Of a stretch of DNA of 64,000 bases, positions 23,001-35,000 are shown in pieces. The stretch comes from Heliopora coerulea (taxonomy: Eukaryota; Cnidaria; Anthozoa; Scleralcyonacea; Helioporidae), in the NCBI GenBank assembly GCA_030142905.1, contig JASJOG010000077.1:306001-370000 (forward strand). Direction: 5' to 3'. Below the pieces are notes generated by a model, which was not told the origin of the DNA, made no database searches, and was given only the letters and a program-made list of their open reading frames with translations. Numbering within the stretch: the first letter of the stretch is position 1; each line of letters starts with the position of its first letter. The translations under genes were made by a program, and so were the position numbers.

Positions 23001-26000
23001 AACTGTTGAAATGAAAAAAGTTTTAAAATGAAATTTGAAATGAGAAACTGCGCGAGCTGCAAAATCGTTTGTTGGCATGTTTTCATGCGTTTTCTTCATC
23101 CGAAGGTAACGGGTTTTTTAACATGCCGTTCTACACAACATATGCAGTTCTAAATAAATTTGTGCAGTTCAAACAAAACTAATGTGCAGTTCTTAGGTAA
23201 CTCCCAGCTTGTTTATCCAAAAGACCATCAAATACATGAAAACAGTAATCGGGATATTCCTATAGCCTCACATGGCCTATATCTTACAAGTTACAACTAA
23301 GTCAACTATGCATATTAGATCTATTTCCGCTCTCCAAAACATTTCCTGTAAACAAGCGGTAGAAACGGCTACTTTTTGGGGTGTGGTGAAATACAATTCA
23401 ATATTTGGTTTCATTTATTTCCTGCTTTTCCCACAAAGTGCTACCGTTCATCAGTTTCGGCATTAAAGACTCTGTGTGTAAATTCTTAATCGTACAAAAA
23501 CTTCAGGCAAACAGTGTCCCGTGCATACCTCGCTCTTGGTTAATAAAAATCATTAGTTTTAGAAAAAAAAGCCGGCCAAAAATATGTACTTCTCCACTTT
23601 GCTAGAAAAAAGAGACAGACTAAAAGATTGGGTTGTGGGCCTCATTGGATGTTGGAAATATGGGTTTCTTGGAAATGAAGTGAGGAAATGAAACTCGTAT
23701 ATTGTTGATCAGGCAACTAATTTTCAGTATCCTTCCTAGGCTGCGTTTCCTCCTCCTTGGAAAAATTCTTTCATTATCACTCAGTTGACTAATCTTTAAA
23801 CCAATCAGGTGGACTTGAGAAAAATTGGTATAACATCAAAAACCTTTGTAGGTCCTACAGCAAATAATTCAATCAGTCAAAACTATTTGGTTATCTCACC
23901 GAACAGTTTGTAACGCTGGACTTACCTACATTCCTGCCTACATTCGCTAATGCAGGGTAAAGCATCCTTTTTGAACTTATTGTACACGTCCAACAGACAA
24001 TCTCCTACACAATTAACCGTAAAACAAACGAAGAATCCTTTAAATTGAGTTGGCATATTTTCAGAACATTCATCAAAGTTAGCGATATAAGATTTACTCG
24101 ACGTTTCGATGTTATCTTGACATCATTTTCAAGAGAGATTAAGATAAATTACAATACTTGAATTTAAATAGAATCCTGAAGAATATATTACAATAAAATT
24201 ATGCAATAAGTAAAAATAATAACATTAAAAAAGTTTTGACTTAATCGAGTCTGATTGTCCGTTTAAACTTGGTCTATATTGTTTTATTAGCAGCATCTCA
24301 TAAGTTAAACAATCAAATTTACTCATGCATTTGCGAAGAACTAAATCAGAGACATTTTGCCAAAGGAAATTGCTAACCAGCTGAGCCCACAAGGCTCACG
24401 ATTAGCACATCTCTACGGTTTACCAAAGACACACAAAGAACCTCTACAGATGCGCCCTGTCTTATCAACTACGAACACATATAACTATAAGCTTGCTAAG
24501 TGGTTAGACCAAAAACTCAAACCACTGATAGTTAATAAATATGTGATTGATGACGCTTTCAGATTCGTTGATGATATTAAGCAAAAGCGAGTAGGCACCT
24601 CGGATATTTTGGTATCCTACGATGTCACTTCTTTGTTTACTAACGTGCCTGTGGATGAGACGATTGATTATATAGTTGAAAAAGCATTCAAGAATAATTG
24701 GTTTAACGAGACTTATGAGCTTAATTTGACAAAGAAACAACTGACCGAATTACTCGGAATGGCGACCAAAAATCAGCTGTTCCAGTTCGAAGGGCAGTTA
24801 TTCCAACAAATTGATGGTGTTGCCATGGGATCCCCCTTGGGGCCTCTCATGGCAAATGCCATAATGTGCTCATTAGAGGAGAAATTGGAAAAGGATGAGA
24901 AAATGCTAGAAGATTATAATCGCTATGTTGATGACACATTAAGTGTTGCTGCGATTATTGATGAAGCCAATAGTTTCCACCAAACCTTAAACGGCGCTCA
25001 TCCCTCGCTTTCGTTCACTATGGAGATTCAGAATGATAATGGTCAACTTCCCTTTCTTGGGACATTAATGACTAAAGAAGGACATTGCATTACAACAAGC
25101 GTTCATCGAAAGCCTACGGACACGGGTTTACTCCTTCATTACCAAAGTCAAGTTGACAATCGGTATAAAACGGGGCTAATTAAGACATTGTTATATCGCG
25201 CTAAGAGGTTGTCATCGTCCTTTCAACTATTTGAAGAAGAATGCAATAGAATTCTCCTTATGTTTGTAAAACTTAAATATCCTGAAGCGCTCGTTAAATC
25301 CATTATCAAAAAGTTTGTGAATGAGAAATCCCCAGATTATGTCACTACCTCTGATTGTGTAAACAATACCTCTCGAACTAAGATCAATAATTGTAGTAAT
25401 GTTAACGTCGTTCTGCCGTTTAAAGATCAGAAATCTGCGAGAATAGTGAGGAATTAGCTGTCTGACCTATCCATAAAAGTGAGAAAGTCATTAAGACCCG
25501 TCTTTGTAAGTAAGAAAATCAAAACGGAATTTAGAATACGTGAAAAGAAACCACTCCTATTGTCTCAACAATGTGTTGTCTACCAATACAAATGTGACCA
25601 GTGTGATGCTAGTTATGTCGGGTATACGACTCGGCACCTATATCAACGCATTGAAGAGCACAAAACGACTGCTGTGGGGAAGCATGTGAAGGAAATACAT
25701 GGACAAAGCGTGGATAATCTTAGTGAACAATTTTTAGTTCTTTGCAAATGCATGAGTAAATTTGATTGTTTAATTTATGAGATGTTGCTAATAAAACAAT
25801 ATAGACCAAGTTTAAACGGACAATCAGACTCAATTAAGTCAAAACTTTTTTAATGTTATTATTTTTACTTATTGCATAATTTTATTGTAATATATTCTTC
25901 AGGATTCTATTTAAATTCAAGTATTGTAATTTATCTTAATCTCTCTTGAAAATGATGTCAAGATAACATCGAAACGTCGAGTAAATCTTATATCACTAAC

Positions 26001-29000
26001 TTTTATCATTAAATGTTCTAAAAGAAGATTCTTTTTTAACATTCATCAAAAATATGGATTTCTCCGTACTGTCCATTGAAATATGGAGCGCCTGAGTCAC
26101 AGTCTGAAAAATTGGGGCCCGAGCTGGAAATCTTCCCTTTTCTCAGATCACTGGTAGATGCAATGTAGGTTTGCAGTCGGAGGCCAAAAGAAGTTGCATT
26201 TTTGGGGCTTGTCCTTGTAAGGTATCAACATATAGGAACACTCGAAATTTTCCTTCACCAATTGTAAACTGTACCACTTGATCGACTCTCAACAAAAAGT
26301 ATGATTGCTTGCATATGCGACTACTTAACTCTTTAATTCCTGGCAGAATAAGACTTCTTTTATTTTACTCTGGCTAATGCCAAGCGATTTTACTTGTCGA
26401 GGGGAAAGGTCCTCCCAGGAAAAGGTTCAATCACAACTTTCTCGATTCCTTCTTCCCAGCCATGATCAATCTTCAATTATTTTACTCTGGCTAACGCCAG
26501 ACGATTTTACTCGTCCGAGGGAGAGCTCCCACGGGGAAGGATTTAATGCAGAAAATGGACGCAAAAAGGCGCGTTAAAATTAACACGGCTTTACTCTTCA
26601 ATACTTCACAATTATAAAGAACACCAAGGTGTGCTACAGCACAAACTATAAAAGTAAAACACGCTTCTGGGTTTATTGTTGAATCGTTGTAAGATTGTTT
26701 TGTAGTGATACATCTTAATGTTTTTTAAATTCTGGACAAGAAACATCTAAAAAGGTGTTTTGGTTTCGAACATCTTTTTTTAAGAATGTGAAATTTTAAA
26801 ACCTCCCTCAAGCATGCCATAAAACCTAAGACTGGAACACTTCAAATATGAAAACATATTAGACTATCTAATACATCTTATCAGAGATCAGAAATGCACT
26901 GGTTCATTTCACATTTAGAGTTCAGAAACAATTATACCTCGTAAAGCACGCACTTTTTTGATATACAAACACCAAACAACCTGAGAATACACATGAACCG
27001 CTACTTATTGGGGTTCATTGTTACTGCTTCTTCAAATACGCCATTACAATATTTACATACGTTAAAGAATTTCATCGTCCAAAATTAGCCAATGTCGAAT
27101 TTTGGCCAACTAATTACCCAATTAGATCCTATCCAAAGCTACACGAATTCATGTGAGTCAACCTGTGAAAAATGAGGGACTAGGGGCGGTAAAACCTGAT
27201 GTCTTTCGGATTAGACAAAAATACAACAAGACATAAACAGATGTATACATTGTATACAAAACTACACATAAACTTCTTAGAAAACAAAGAATCATTAATT
27301 CTTACGAGTTTTGTCGTCAAAGGCATCGCAGGCAGGGTCTTTTGAAGGATAAACGTACTCGGAGCAATTACATAGCCTAGACTGACTATTGCCAACGCAA
27401 GAGTTTAGACAAGTCTAAAATGTAAAGTATTCACGTCGGGTAGAAATACATAACACAAGGGAAATTCTGACAAAATGAGATCATTTAATTTAACAGACCA
27501 AACAAAGATACAGAGACTACAAGACTTAGAATTAAAGAGTAGGGCAAATAAAAAAATAAAGTAGATAAACAACGTACCGACTCTGTTGTTTATCGATATC
27601 TGAATGCAAACACTAATTTGAATTAATTAGCATTATTCCACGCTAAGTTCCTGGGTAGATGATTGGCCAGGTGGAAGGCGCATCCTCAGAATAAATGTCA
27701 ACGCCCAACAAAATATTTGCTTAATTGATATTCATTTATTGTTAATTATTAATATCGTTGTTAATTATTATTATTATTGTCAATTATTATTTTTATTAAT
27801 TATTATTTTTAATTAGTATAATTACGCAGGTGATTATTGAAAATTCCGTGTGGTGATTGATCAGAAAATTCATAATTCTCGATTATCACCCACAGTTGAT
27901 TATTACAGTGAAAACTCAGAAGCAAGATGGCAGCTACCTATATAAACGCATTGAACTCTAAAAAGACTGGAACGATACCTGCAAACTAAATTTTGAAGCC
28001 AACATGGAGGCTGACATGTAGGTCAATTTGCAGGTCATCCCAGTCCCCTTTGCGACAAAACACGCAACCTATTGCGAAAAACTTAACATAAATCGGAGGT
28101 TTTTGACAGTTTTCTTTTTTATTCTAAGTAAGTAGAAGAAGATGTCTGTAGGACTACATAATTGTCAGAATTAGCCGTCCATGAAAAATAAAGTTTCAAC
28201 TTGGCTGCCCCCTTTTCGGCTTCATTCAATCGTTAGGCCAAGCATAACGAGGTATCGTTCCAGTCTTTTTAGAGTTCAATGTATAAATGTTACCAAGGAG
28301 ATTTGAAAAGTTGTCGTTCACTGCTATTTTTGAAATAATCAATTGTGTAGTTATACTAAAACAATTATTTTCCCCAGGCTCAGTGGATATTGTTGAAAAA
28401 AAATTATAAAATGCTAAGTTTCATTGAATGCATGTTGGCGGTTTGCAGACGACGTCAAGGAGGCCATGTTGAAGAAATTTTTACAAGAGAAGAATCTCAT
28501 TCGCTACTATTCCATTAGTTATCAACATGGCCGCCGTTCGTCTTATCATTGTCTTATGAAAGGTTGATGGAAACCATCAACTTAGCATCGAGACAGCATA
28601 TTCAAGTAGTTATGCATTCCTTAAGGTGAATATGATGCCGCGTGAGAGCTTGAAGATATAAAGGATGACAGACGGACGCTTGTCAAACTGAAACTTCAAC
28701 CACCCCCCCCCCCAAAAAAAAGAGATCTGAGCCTTGGGGGGTGGAGGTGGAGGTGGAGGTGGGGGGTGGGAGGTCGAGCCCATGACCTTCTGGTATCCGA
28801 TGAGAGGTCCAAACCATTGAACTACCAGAACTTGGCTCAGATGGAGATCTAAGGTGCAAGTTTATCAGTCGTTTATGTGTTCCTTAGGTTAAAACACAGC
28901 TATTCGAATATCTAACTTGGCAACTGATATTCATTTAAAAATTAAACTGTATTCAGGTCAATTACTAAGTCCAAGGATTTGCCATCACTGTCACGTATCT

Positions 29001-32000
29001 CATTCTTTTTAATGTTATTAAAACATAATGCGTCCCACTAACCCTATAGGTATACTTCGTGATTTTGTGGACCATCCGGTAGATGTTGTCTTCTCCTAAT
29101 TCGTTTACTTCCAAGCAGCTATTGTTTTTAAAGCGGTCGAGTCTCTCTACTATAGTCTACAAAGATTAAATTTCTGACATAAGAAAAATTATGCTGAGAA
29201 AAGTGTTCCATCAGAGGGAAAATACTGGTCTATTCCAGAGGGGTATAGTGCTTGCTAGCCTGGATAGGACTTTCTTGGGAGAGTGGTATTTTATCAAGAG
29301 GATGTATTCTCAGTAAGGGTTAAAGTGCAGTTTAGCAGATGTACCTGAATTAATTGGGCAACCGTAGGCTGAACTCATTAAAACCTAACCCTAATCTTAA
29401 CCATAATCCAAACCCTAACCCTAGCCATAATCCATTGCGATAGATTTTCCGGGCGAAAAACGTAAACGAAGAATAAAGAAAAGAGCTCGGCTCAAAATTT
29501 TTAAGTGCAGGAAATAAAGACGGTTTGAAATATTTAAACTAAGTTTGCAAAGTAAACGTTTCGTTGCACCTTCAATAAGATGTTCCAAATTGCAACTAAA
29601 TGTTATTAAACTTATTGTAAATATTTGAAATCGTCTTTATGGCCTTTCACTCAACAATTTTTAGCTGGACTCTTATCTTTATTCTTTGTTAACCATAATC
29701 CAATCCTAACGTTAATCAGCTTACCCAAACACTTACCTAACCCTGAAAGGTCAGTGGCTTGTTTGCCGTCCGCAAAACTTTACTCTAGCTCTGAATGCTT
29801 ACTTGAATTGCATTTTAGATGAAGAGCAATCTCATGAAAGCACAGTACTCAAGAAATCTTGGTTATCCAAAATTCTCAAAAGTCGCAGGATTCGACTGTA
29901 GTTATTATCCAGTCACCTAATAGAGGAACTGGACACATAAGTGATACGAGCATTTTTCTAATACGTTTCCTGGTATTCCTGGCGCCAAGATGTCACATTC
30001 CGTCTGATTTGGTTTTAGCTGTGCCAACATCATCAGTATAGTATTATATAGTGGAAAAAAGTCCGGAGTAAAGATTGAAAGAAGGATTTATAAGTTCTTC
30101 AATTAGATAATTATTTGAAAAAGTGAGTTGAAAGTTCATATGTTCTGTAAAATGTAGTGATGGTTGTCTGTAATTTTGCTTTGCCTTGCTAGAATCGTCA
30201 ACAGAACCATTTCATTTTGAAATTTAAGGACCCGTACAATTGAGAACTTGTTACGAAATTTTTCAGTGAGGTGCCTGGTACAATTAGAACTAGTCGCTTT
30301 GTGTTGAGTATTGTTTTAGATTCTCATGGAGAACGGTGAATTGTGAATGGGTCATTGTTACCATTTGAAATGTCAAAGAAATAAAAAACACTATGGTTCT
30401 GGTCCTCTCACTGACACAACGTTTTACAAATGCCGAATCACACAACCTAGAACGTTCTATGGGAACATTTGCTTTGTTTTGTTCAGATTCAGTCATGATG
30501 ATTTCAGTCCGATAGTTCATTTAGTTGACATATTATCAAAAAAGTTGCTTCTATTTCAACAGCAGAATTAAGGTATACTGTATAAATAATTGAAAGTTAA
30601 AAACTGGAGGTCCAGGCAAATTACATTGGTTAGTTCATGAACTTACTCGACGAATTCCAACTGATGTTTCCATTCCAGGGCTGATACTGAAACCTTCTTC
30701 ATAAGGAAATGGCATCGTTTCTTGTTCATGCAAGATTACACGTACACCTGCTTCAGAAGTTATTTCATCCAGATACTTCTCTTGTTCAATGTTAAGTTGT
30801 AATGACAGCCCTTGGAAAACAAAACGTATTTAATTTCAACTGACAAAATAATGCTCCAATCTGGATGGAGAGGCAAGAATACAAGCAGATAGGTTGGGAG
30901 ACATGAATGTACATAGGTAAGTATGTTATAAGATGAGAACGATGGTGGCTTAGTGGATACATGGATACAGATAGGTAGGAAAGTTGTATGTTAACAAGCA
31001 AGTCCATTAAAGTTGTGGCCCCACTGACGTAGATACGAAGGTTGCTGATGAGATGGAGACATACGACCACAGATAGGTAAAAATTTGCTATATGTAGGTT
31101 GGTTGGTTTGTAGGTAAGTAGAAAGTGTGTAGACATATATAAATAGTACCATTCTGTGGGGTGCCTTAGCACACGGTCATTTCAAATCAAGACAAACACG
31201 GTGATTTAGTTTTAAACATTTTATTTACTTTTGTTATTTTGCTCTGGCTGACGCCAGACGATTTTCCCCCTTCAAAGGGGAACTACAGCCGGGAAAGAGT
31301 TAGAAGATGTTTGACTTTTGATGTAATTGTGTCACCAAATTGCCATATGCAGAAATACATAAAAAAGAAACGCTGTTAAATGAAATGAGTCCCTGTTTCA
31401 CAACCATGCAAAAAAGTGAGATTTCGAAAGTCAGAAAGTGCCGTGAGTTTTTCCAAGAAAAATGGCGCTACTATCCCCTCAAAAAAGTTGGCGAACATTG
31501 AATACGAACTTTCAGTTCTAAAATCTTGGGCCATTGATGTTTCATTGATATCCCTTAAATTTATTTATTACGTCAATGCTTATATCACCTAAACTTTTAA
31601 AACTAAAAACTTTTTTCCCCTACCATAATCAATTTTCTATAACTTTACTCTGACTAACACCAGGCGATTTTATTCTCATGAGGCGTGATCCTACCGTAAA
31701 TGGGTCATAACTATCTCAACACACAATCAACTTTTTTGTTGAATGTAGTATGTGCAATAAATTCATATGACATAGATCGGCATTCATAACTTTCTTGACC
31801 AAATACTCACCATGATTCGGCCCTGGACTTCTACTCTTCAAAATGCGAACTGACTTGTCACCTTCATCTTTTCCTCCGTTGAAGGTATAACAATTGCCAT
31901 ACTTATAATTCCACCTATGATACCACCACTCGGCCCTACAATGTTAGACATAAAGTGATGTGCCGCCAGTAAAAGGTCTTTCTAGACTTAACAAGACAAA

Positions 32001-35000
32001 ATCAGGATTTTGCGATAACCTCTCAAAATATTTCTATGATTTCTTTGCAATAAAGCATCCCAATTCGTCTATCCTTCCATTTATTCGAAATTTTTTTTCT
32101 CTCACCTATTTATCACTTTTTGATTGATTGGTTTGTTTGTTCCTTAATTCATTCCTTTTTTCATAAGCATATACACATACGTAGATAATACATACATATG
32201 TATTTGTATGTACGTATTTACATATGTACATACTTACATATGTTCATACATACGAACATACATGCATACGAACATACATGTATACGAACATGCATGCATA
32301 CGTACATACGTGCATACGTGCATGTACGCATGCATGTTGTCATTCATTAAATCAATCATTCATTCTTTCATTTCAGTCATTTACTTTATTCCTTGCGTTC
32401 ATTTTATCCATTACACTCATTGCTTTCTTCGCTGCGTTCATTTCCCTCATTCCGTTTATACCATTTATTTTATTTATTGAGGTAATGTCATTCCTTCTCA
32501 TCATTCAGTTCATTTTGTTGATTTTTTTATTCATTCATTAGTTCGTCCGCTCAGTCCATCATTCATTCACTGCTCAATGATTCAATTTTGAAGAACAAGA
32601 ACTACAACAACTGAGAGAAGAAGAGAAACCTAACAACATGGAGGACTTACCATCCAATAGTTTCATATAAACGCAACGTTTATATGAAACTATTGGATAT
32701 AAACGCAACGTTTGAGCAAGCTATTTTCATTTGAGGTAATGTGATAGTTCCTATCCCTCAAATTCCCAATACGGTTAATTAAATGCACCAAAAACTGCCG
32801 AAGTTTACGTTTGGTGGATGTCTGACAAATGTCCGAATGTCGTACTCGCACGTAGAAGAAAACGAAAATGTTGGGTGAAATCTAAAATTATGTATTACAC
32901 TTACCTATTCTTGCAGCTAACACCTCTCCAAGTACAGTTAGTTATCAAATCTGCGAATTGATGGCCGGCCATTTTAAGTTCTTCTTTAGAAGCTTGCGTG
33001 ACAACTCTTGTGAATTTTTCTATTTTCAATGTCTGCTCGTCCACCTCGTCTTTGGAAGGAAGGAAGTCATCGTCATCGTCATCGTCATCGTCATTTTGAC
33101 GTGGACGGGATGTAGAGTAGTCATACCAATCGTACTGCGTGGTAGTCTGGGGAGGAGACTCAGTCCCTGGGTCCTCGGTGGTCAACTTTTCATTTTCATT
33201 CATTTGAGTGGTTCTATAATATTGGCTAGAATGCTGTTTAGTGTGAGCCCCACATCGAACACGTACTTGAGGCGAATCTAAAAAATACACAAAACCTTGA
33301 ATGTCAAGTACTATGCATGATTCTGTTCTTAATGATGGCTAGTGAGTTGTACGACATTAGGCACTATTTACACGGGCGATTCTTCTTGCAATTTTTCTCA
33401 TCTTGAAGCATGCGATTTTGTAAACAACTCACCAAAGTATTCTACTGTATAGCTTTGGACAAATGATCCGCACGTCAATCCACTCTATCGCATTTGTCAG
33501 GATGCGAAAAACCGCAGCAAAAATTTCCCGTGTAAACAGCCCTTTACTGAGAAATGATGAGATGACTCTCGTCCCACGCCAGTTTTTGTACGATCTTTTA
33601 CCGTATTTTGGTGCAGCAGTGTGGGACAGAATGATTCTATAAAATGGGCCCAGCAGGAACAACATGACGAATATTTGTTTTTTGCTCAGGCAAAATTTAC
33701 TCGTTTCCTCTCATTTCGAGAATAGGGATGGTGTGACGCTGTACTATCCTGTGCTATCATTGGCAATATTGTGACCATTATAAGTGGAAGTCTGTTGTAA
33801 CTTGTACATATAACCTTATTTACCGTTCAACTTTGTCTGTTTTTCCAGCGAAGAACACAAATATTCACAATATTCTGCCGACCACATGCATGCCCCCAAG
33901 ACACTTTTCATCCAGTTCGCTATACTGAAATTTAAATTCTTGAACTGTGCAATGCTTTGGCTTACCATTCCCTGCTGTGCTAGACTGTGTTGTTCTGCGC
34001 TGCTTTATATTATTGTGTTGTATTGGGCTGTGCTTTGCCGAGCCGTGACCTGGTGTACTGTGCTGTGCTGCTTAATTTCTAAATGGATCGAGCAGCTCGT
34101 AAACCATAACCAATCAACAGTTTATGGAAATACAAAATAATACCGATTTCAAAAAATGTCATTCTTAACTTCTAATTCAAGTTTAAAAAAAACTGACGAT
34201 AAAACCAACTAATAGTTTGATAATAACCCTGAAATAGAGTCGAAATATTACCGTACATCTTTTTGCTCATTACTTTTTACTTGAATCACAAGCTAAAAAC
34301 GACGCTTTTTTAGAACCTGTTTTATTTTCAACAGCTCATTGTTTTGATGATGTGAGAAATGAAGTTCATTGAATAAGTGATGGCTCTCCTACAAGGACCG
34401 TGTGCTGGTTCCAAGAAGTGGCCCCGGCAAGATGGGGGTCTCATATTTAATCAACGTTTTCAGATCGGGCTGCTTTCCTGCCTTTTTAAGGATCAGTGGC
34501 TGTGCTGTTCCACGCAGAAGTCGTGTCGTGTTATGTTGTGCTGTGCTGTACTTTAGCGTGCCATGGCGTGGCGTGTTGCCTTTTCCTAGGCGATGCCGAA
34601 TTTTGCAAAGTTCTTGAAAAGTAGATATAATAAACTGTCACTCACCCTTTCTAGTATTTTTCGTGTCAGTTAGGTTACCGAGCCCATTCTCCACAATTTT
34701 GGGAATTGAGTCACATCGCAGCATGTTCAAGTTGCATAAGGTAACCGCTGGAAAAGGAGCAGCCTGGAAAAATTGTCCAAACCGGTTGAATATTAGCTTT
34801 TTGAAGTGCTGCTGTAATGAAATTACTGACTAGTCAATTTTCATCTTGCTTAGTGGGTAAGAATTGTGTTCTGGGTTTTTGTTAATACGAAGGTTAATCC
34901 TCTCCTGGTTGGTGTTTTCCTTTGACGAGTAAAATTGTCCGTCGTTGGCCAAATTAAAACAATATAGGCTTTAAGATCTACGACGTCAACTTGAAAGACG

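Noticed and set aside
24078..24110. Intact hammerhead at the PLE-2 ends
   Set aside because: The terminal CTTGAAAATGATG...CATCGAAACG resembles a hammerhead, but two core positions differ from CUGANGA, so I count it as degenerate at best.
24504..24740. 78-codon minus-strand frame
   Set aside because: Shadow of the PLE-2 reverse transcriptase on the opposite strand.
33886..34617. Cys/Leu-rich frames in TGCTGTGCTG-biased DNA
   Set aside because: The sequence is a degenerate CTGTG-type repeat in intron 2 of gene 2 and is only partly kept in the pseudogene copy.
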